DNA of 7,386 nt. Origin: Clostridia bacterium. GTDB lineage: Bacteria > Bacillota_A > Clostridia > Christensenellales > Aristaeellaceae. The stretch spans positions 1-7,386 of the forward strand of contig JAFQGN010000139.1 in assembly GCA_017398245.1 (NCBI GenBank), read 5' to 3'. Position 1 is the first letter of the stretch, and each line of letters starts with the position of its first letter. The notes under the pieces are model-generated. The model saw only the letters and a program-made list of their open reading frames with translations, was not told the origin of the DNA and did not search any database. Below, piece after piece: positions 6,651 to 7,386 of this stretch. Both the position numbers and the translations under genes were made by a program.

Positions 6651-7386
6651 TTATGCAATATGGGCCCATACCACCCGGTCGAGCCCCTGCAGGTCTTTTT
6701 CAACGCCCAAAGCTGTGACGGGCAAATGCTCCATGAGCAGATTGAGCACCGCCTGCGCCTGCGCCGAGCCGATCTCCAGCACGATGCAGCCGTGCGGCTT
6801 GAGATGCTCTGCCGCCCCTATGGCGATGCGCCGGTAAAATTCCAGCCCGTCCTCGCCGCCAAAGAGCGCCATTTCCGGGTCGGAGCGCACTTCGCTTTGC
6901 AGCTGCGCCATTTCCGCGCCGGTCAGATACGGCGGGTTGGACAGGATGGCGTCGAATTTCGCCTCCCCCACCGCCTCGTACAGATCTCCCTGCGCGAAGC
7001 GCACGTCCGCGCCGAGCGCATCCGCATTCTCCCGCGCAAGGGAGAGCGCCTGTTCCGAAAGATCGCTCGCCGTCACGGCGCACATGGACCGCTCCAGCGC
7101 GATGGTAATTCCGATGATGCCGCTGCCCGTGCACAAATCGAGCACGTCCCGCTTTCCGGGCAAAATATGGTTTATGGCCGTTTCGCAAAGGATCTCGGTA
7201 TCCTGCCGGGGGATCAGCGCGCGCTCATCGCAGCGGAATTTCCGCCCGTAGAACCATGCTTCGCCCAGGATATGCTGCAGCGGGCGGCCCTTTACACGCT
7301 CGGCAAGCGCCTTTTCCGCCCTTTCCAGCGTATCTCCCAAACGCGGCTGTGCCGCGCGCAGCCTGAGCTGCACGCGGCTGATATCC
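6651..7386 (-). CDS. prmC: Release factor glutamine methyltransferase PrmC (HemK), 5' end outside window
   Basis: SAM-dependent methyltransferase that N5-methylates the glutamine of the GGQ motif in release factors RF1 and RF2. About 245 codons are present, ending in TAA at 6651-6653. The frame is open to the right edge, so the true start lies beyond 7386; by comparison with E. coli PrmC roughly the first 40-50 residues of the N-terminal helical domain are missing. A GTG codon at 7373 is in frame but falls within that domain and is not a credible start. Diagnostic segments, numbered from that [17 protein letters not shown] (30-43), LIPRQDTE (53-60), SAM-binding motif [12 protein letters not shown] (79-89), and the catalytic SNPPYL (145-150) that cradles the target glutamine. 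The C-terminus [10 protein letters not shown] is typical. The product's substrate, RF1, is encoded immediately downstream. Confidence 0.96.
   Translation of the reverse strand, partial: DISRVQLRLRAAQPRLGDTLERAEKALAERVKGRPLQHILGEAWFYGRKFRCDERALIPRQDTEILCETAINHILPGKRDVLDLCTGSGIIGITIALERSMCAVTASDLSEQALSLARENADALGADVRFAQGDLYEAVGEAKFDAILSNPPYLTGAEMAQLQSEVRSDPEMALFGGEDGLEFYRRIAIGAAEHLKPHGCIVLEIGSAQAQAVLNLLMEHLPVTALGVEKDLQGLDRVVWAHIA

Noticed and set aside
4399..6837. Plus-strand open frame of 812 codons, antisense to sua5, prfA and part of prmC
   Set aside because: The same artefact: sua5 and prfA are in the same antisense phase and avoid TTA, CTA and TCA. The minus-strand genes carry unmistakable conserved motifs throughout.
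7371..7373. GTG at 7373 as the prmC start
   Set aside because: The frame continues open to the window edge and the residues after this codon align to the middle of the PrmC N-terminal domain, so the real start lies outside.

Overview
The window holds seven protein genes. All lie on the minus strand and read from high to low coordinates, with short gaps or overlaps: 107 bases at the widest, usually under 80. Transcription order is prmC (partial, 5' end outside) -> prfA -> sua5 -> a YhhN-family membrane protein -> araB -> a galacturonokinase-like GHMP kinase -> a sugar-phosphate nucleotidyltransferase (partial, 3' end outside). I see no convincing promoter or intrinsic terminator, so the window reads as the inside of one long transcription unit or several closely stacked ones. 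There are no RNA genes, mobile elements, CRISPR arrays or long gene-free stretches.

Organism: base composition is G+C-rich by eye. Most genes have strong AGGAGG-type Shine-Dalgarno sites, and the genes are densely packed on one strand. The ribulokinase closely resembles the Bacillus subtilis-type AraB, and PrfA resembles the Bacillus/Clostridia form. The prmC-before-prfA order, as I recall it, is common in Clostridia, whereas E. coli and B. subtilis have prfA first. A G+C-rich member of the Clostridia (Bacillota), probably an anaerobe, fits best. This is an inference and I cannot go below class level.

Right part (4390-7386), translation quality: PrmC methylates the GGQ glutamine of release factor RF1 (PrfA), and the two are adjacent. 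PrfA probably starts at a TTG codon with a perfectly placed Shine-Dalgarno. Sua5 makes the threonylcarbamoyl-AMP used for tRNA t6A37. An imperfect inverted repeat sits between prfA and sua5.

Middle (3749-4393): a YhhN/TMEM86-family protein with about eight membrane helices. Its start codon overlaps the sua5 stop codon as ATGA.

Left part (1-3725), sugar metabolism: L-ribulokinase AraB is followed 30 bases later by a GHMP kinase. Its sugar-binding motif matches plant galacturonokinase better than ordinary galactokinase. Next comes an RmlA/GlmU-like nucleotidyltransferase. The last two look like a salvage pair (free sugar -> sugar-1-phosphate -> NDP-sugar). Together with AraB they suggest use of arabinose and galacturonate, the sugars of pectin, but the substrate is not proven. 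This trio is the most interesting part of the window.
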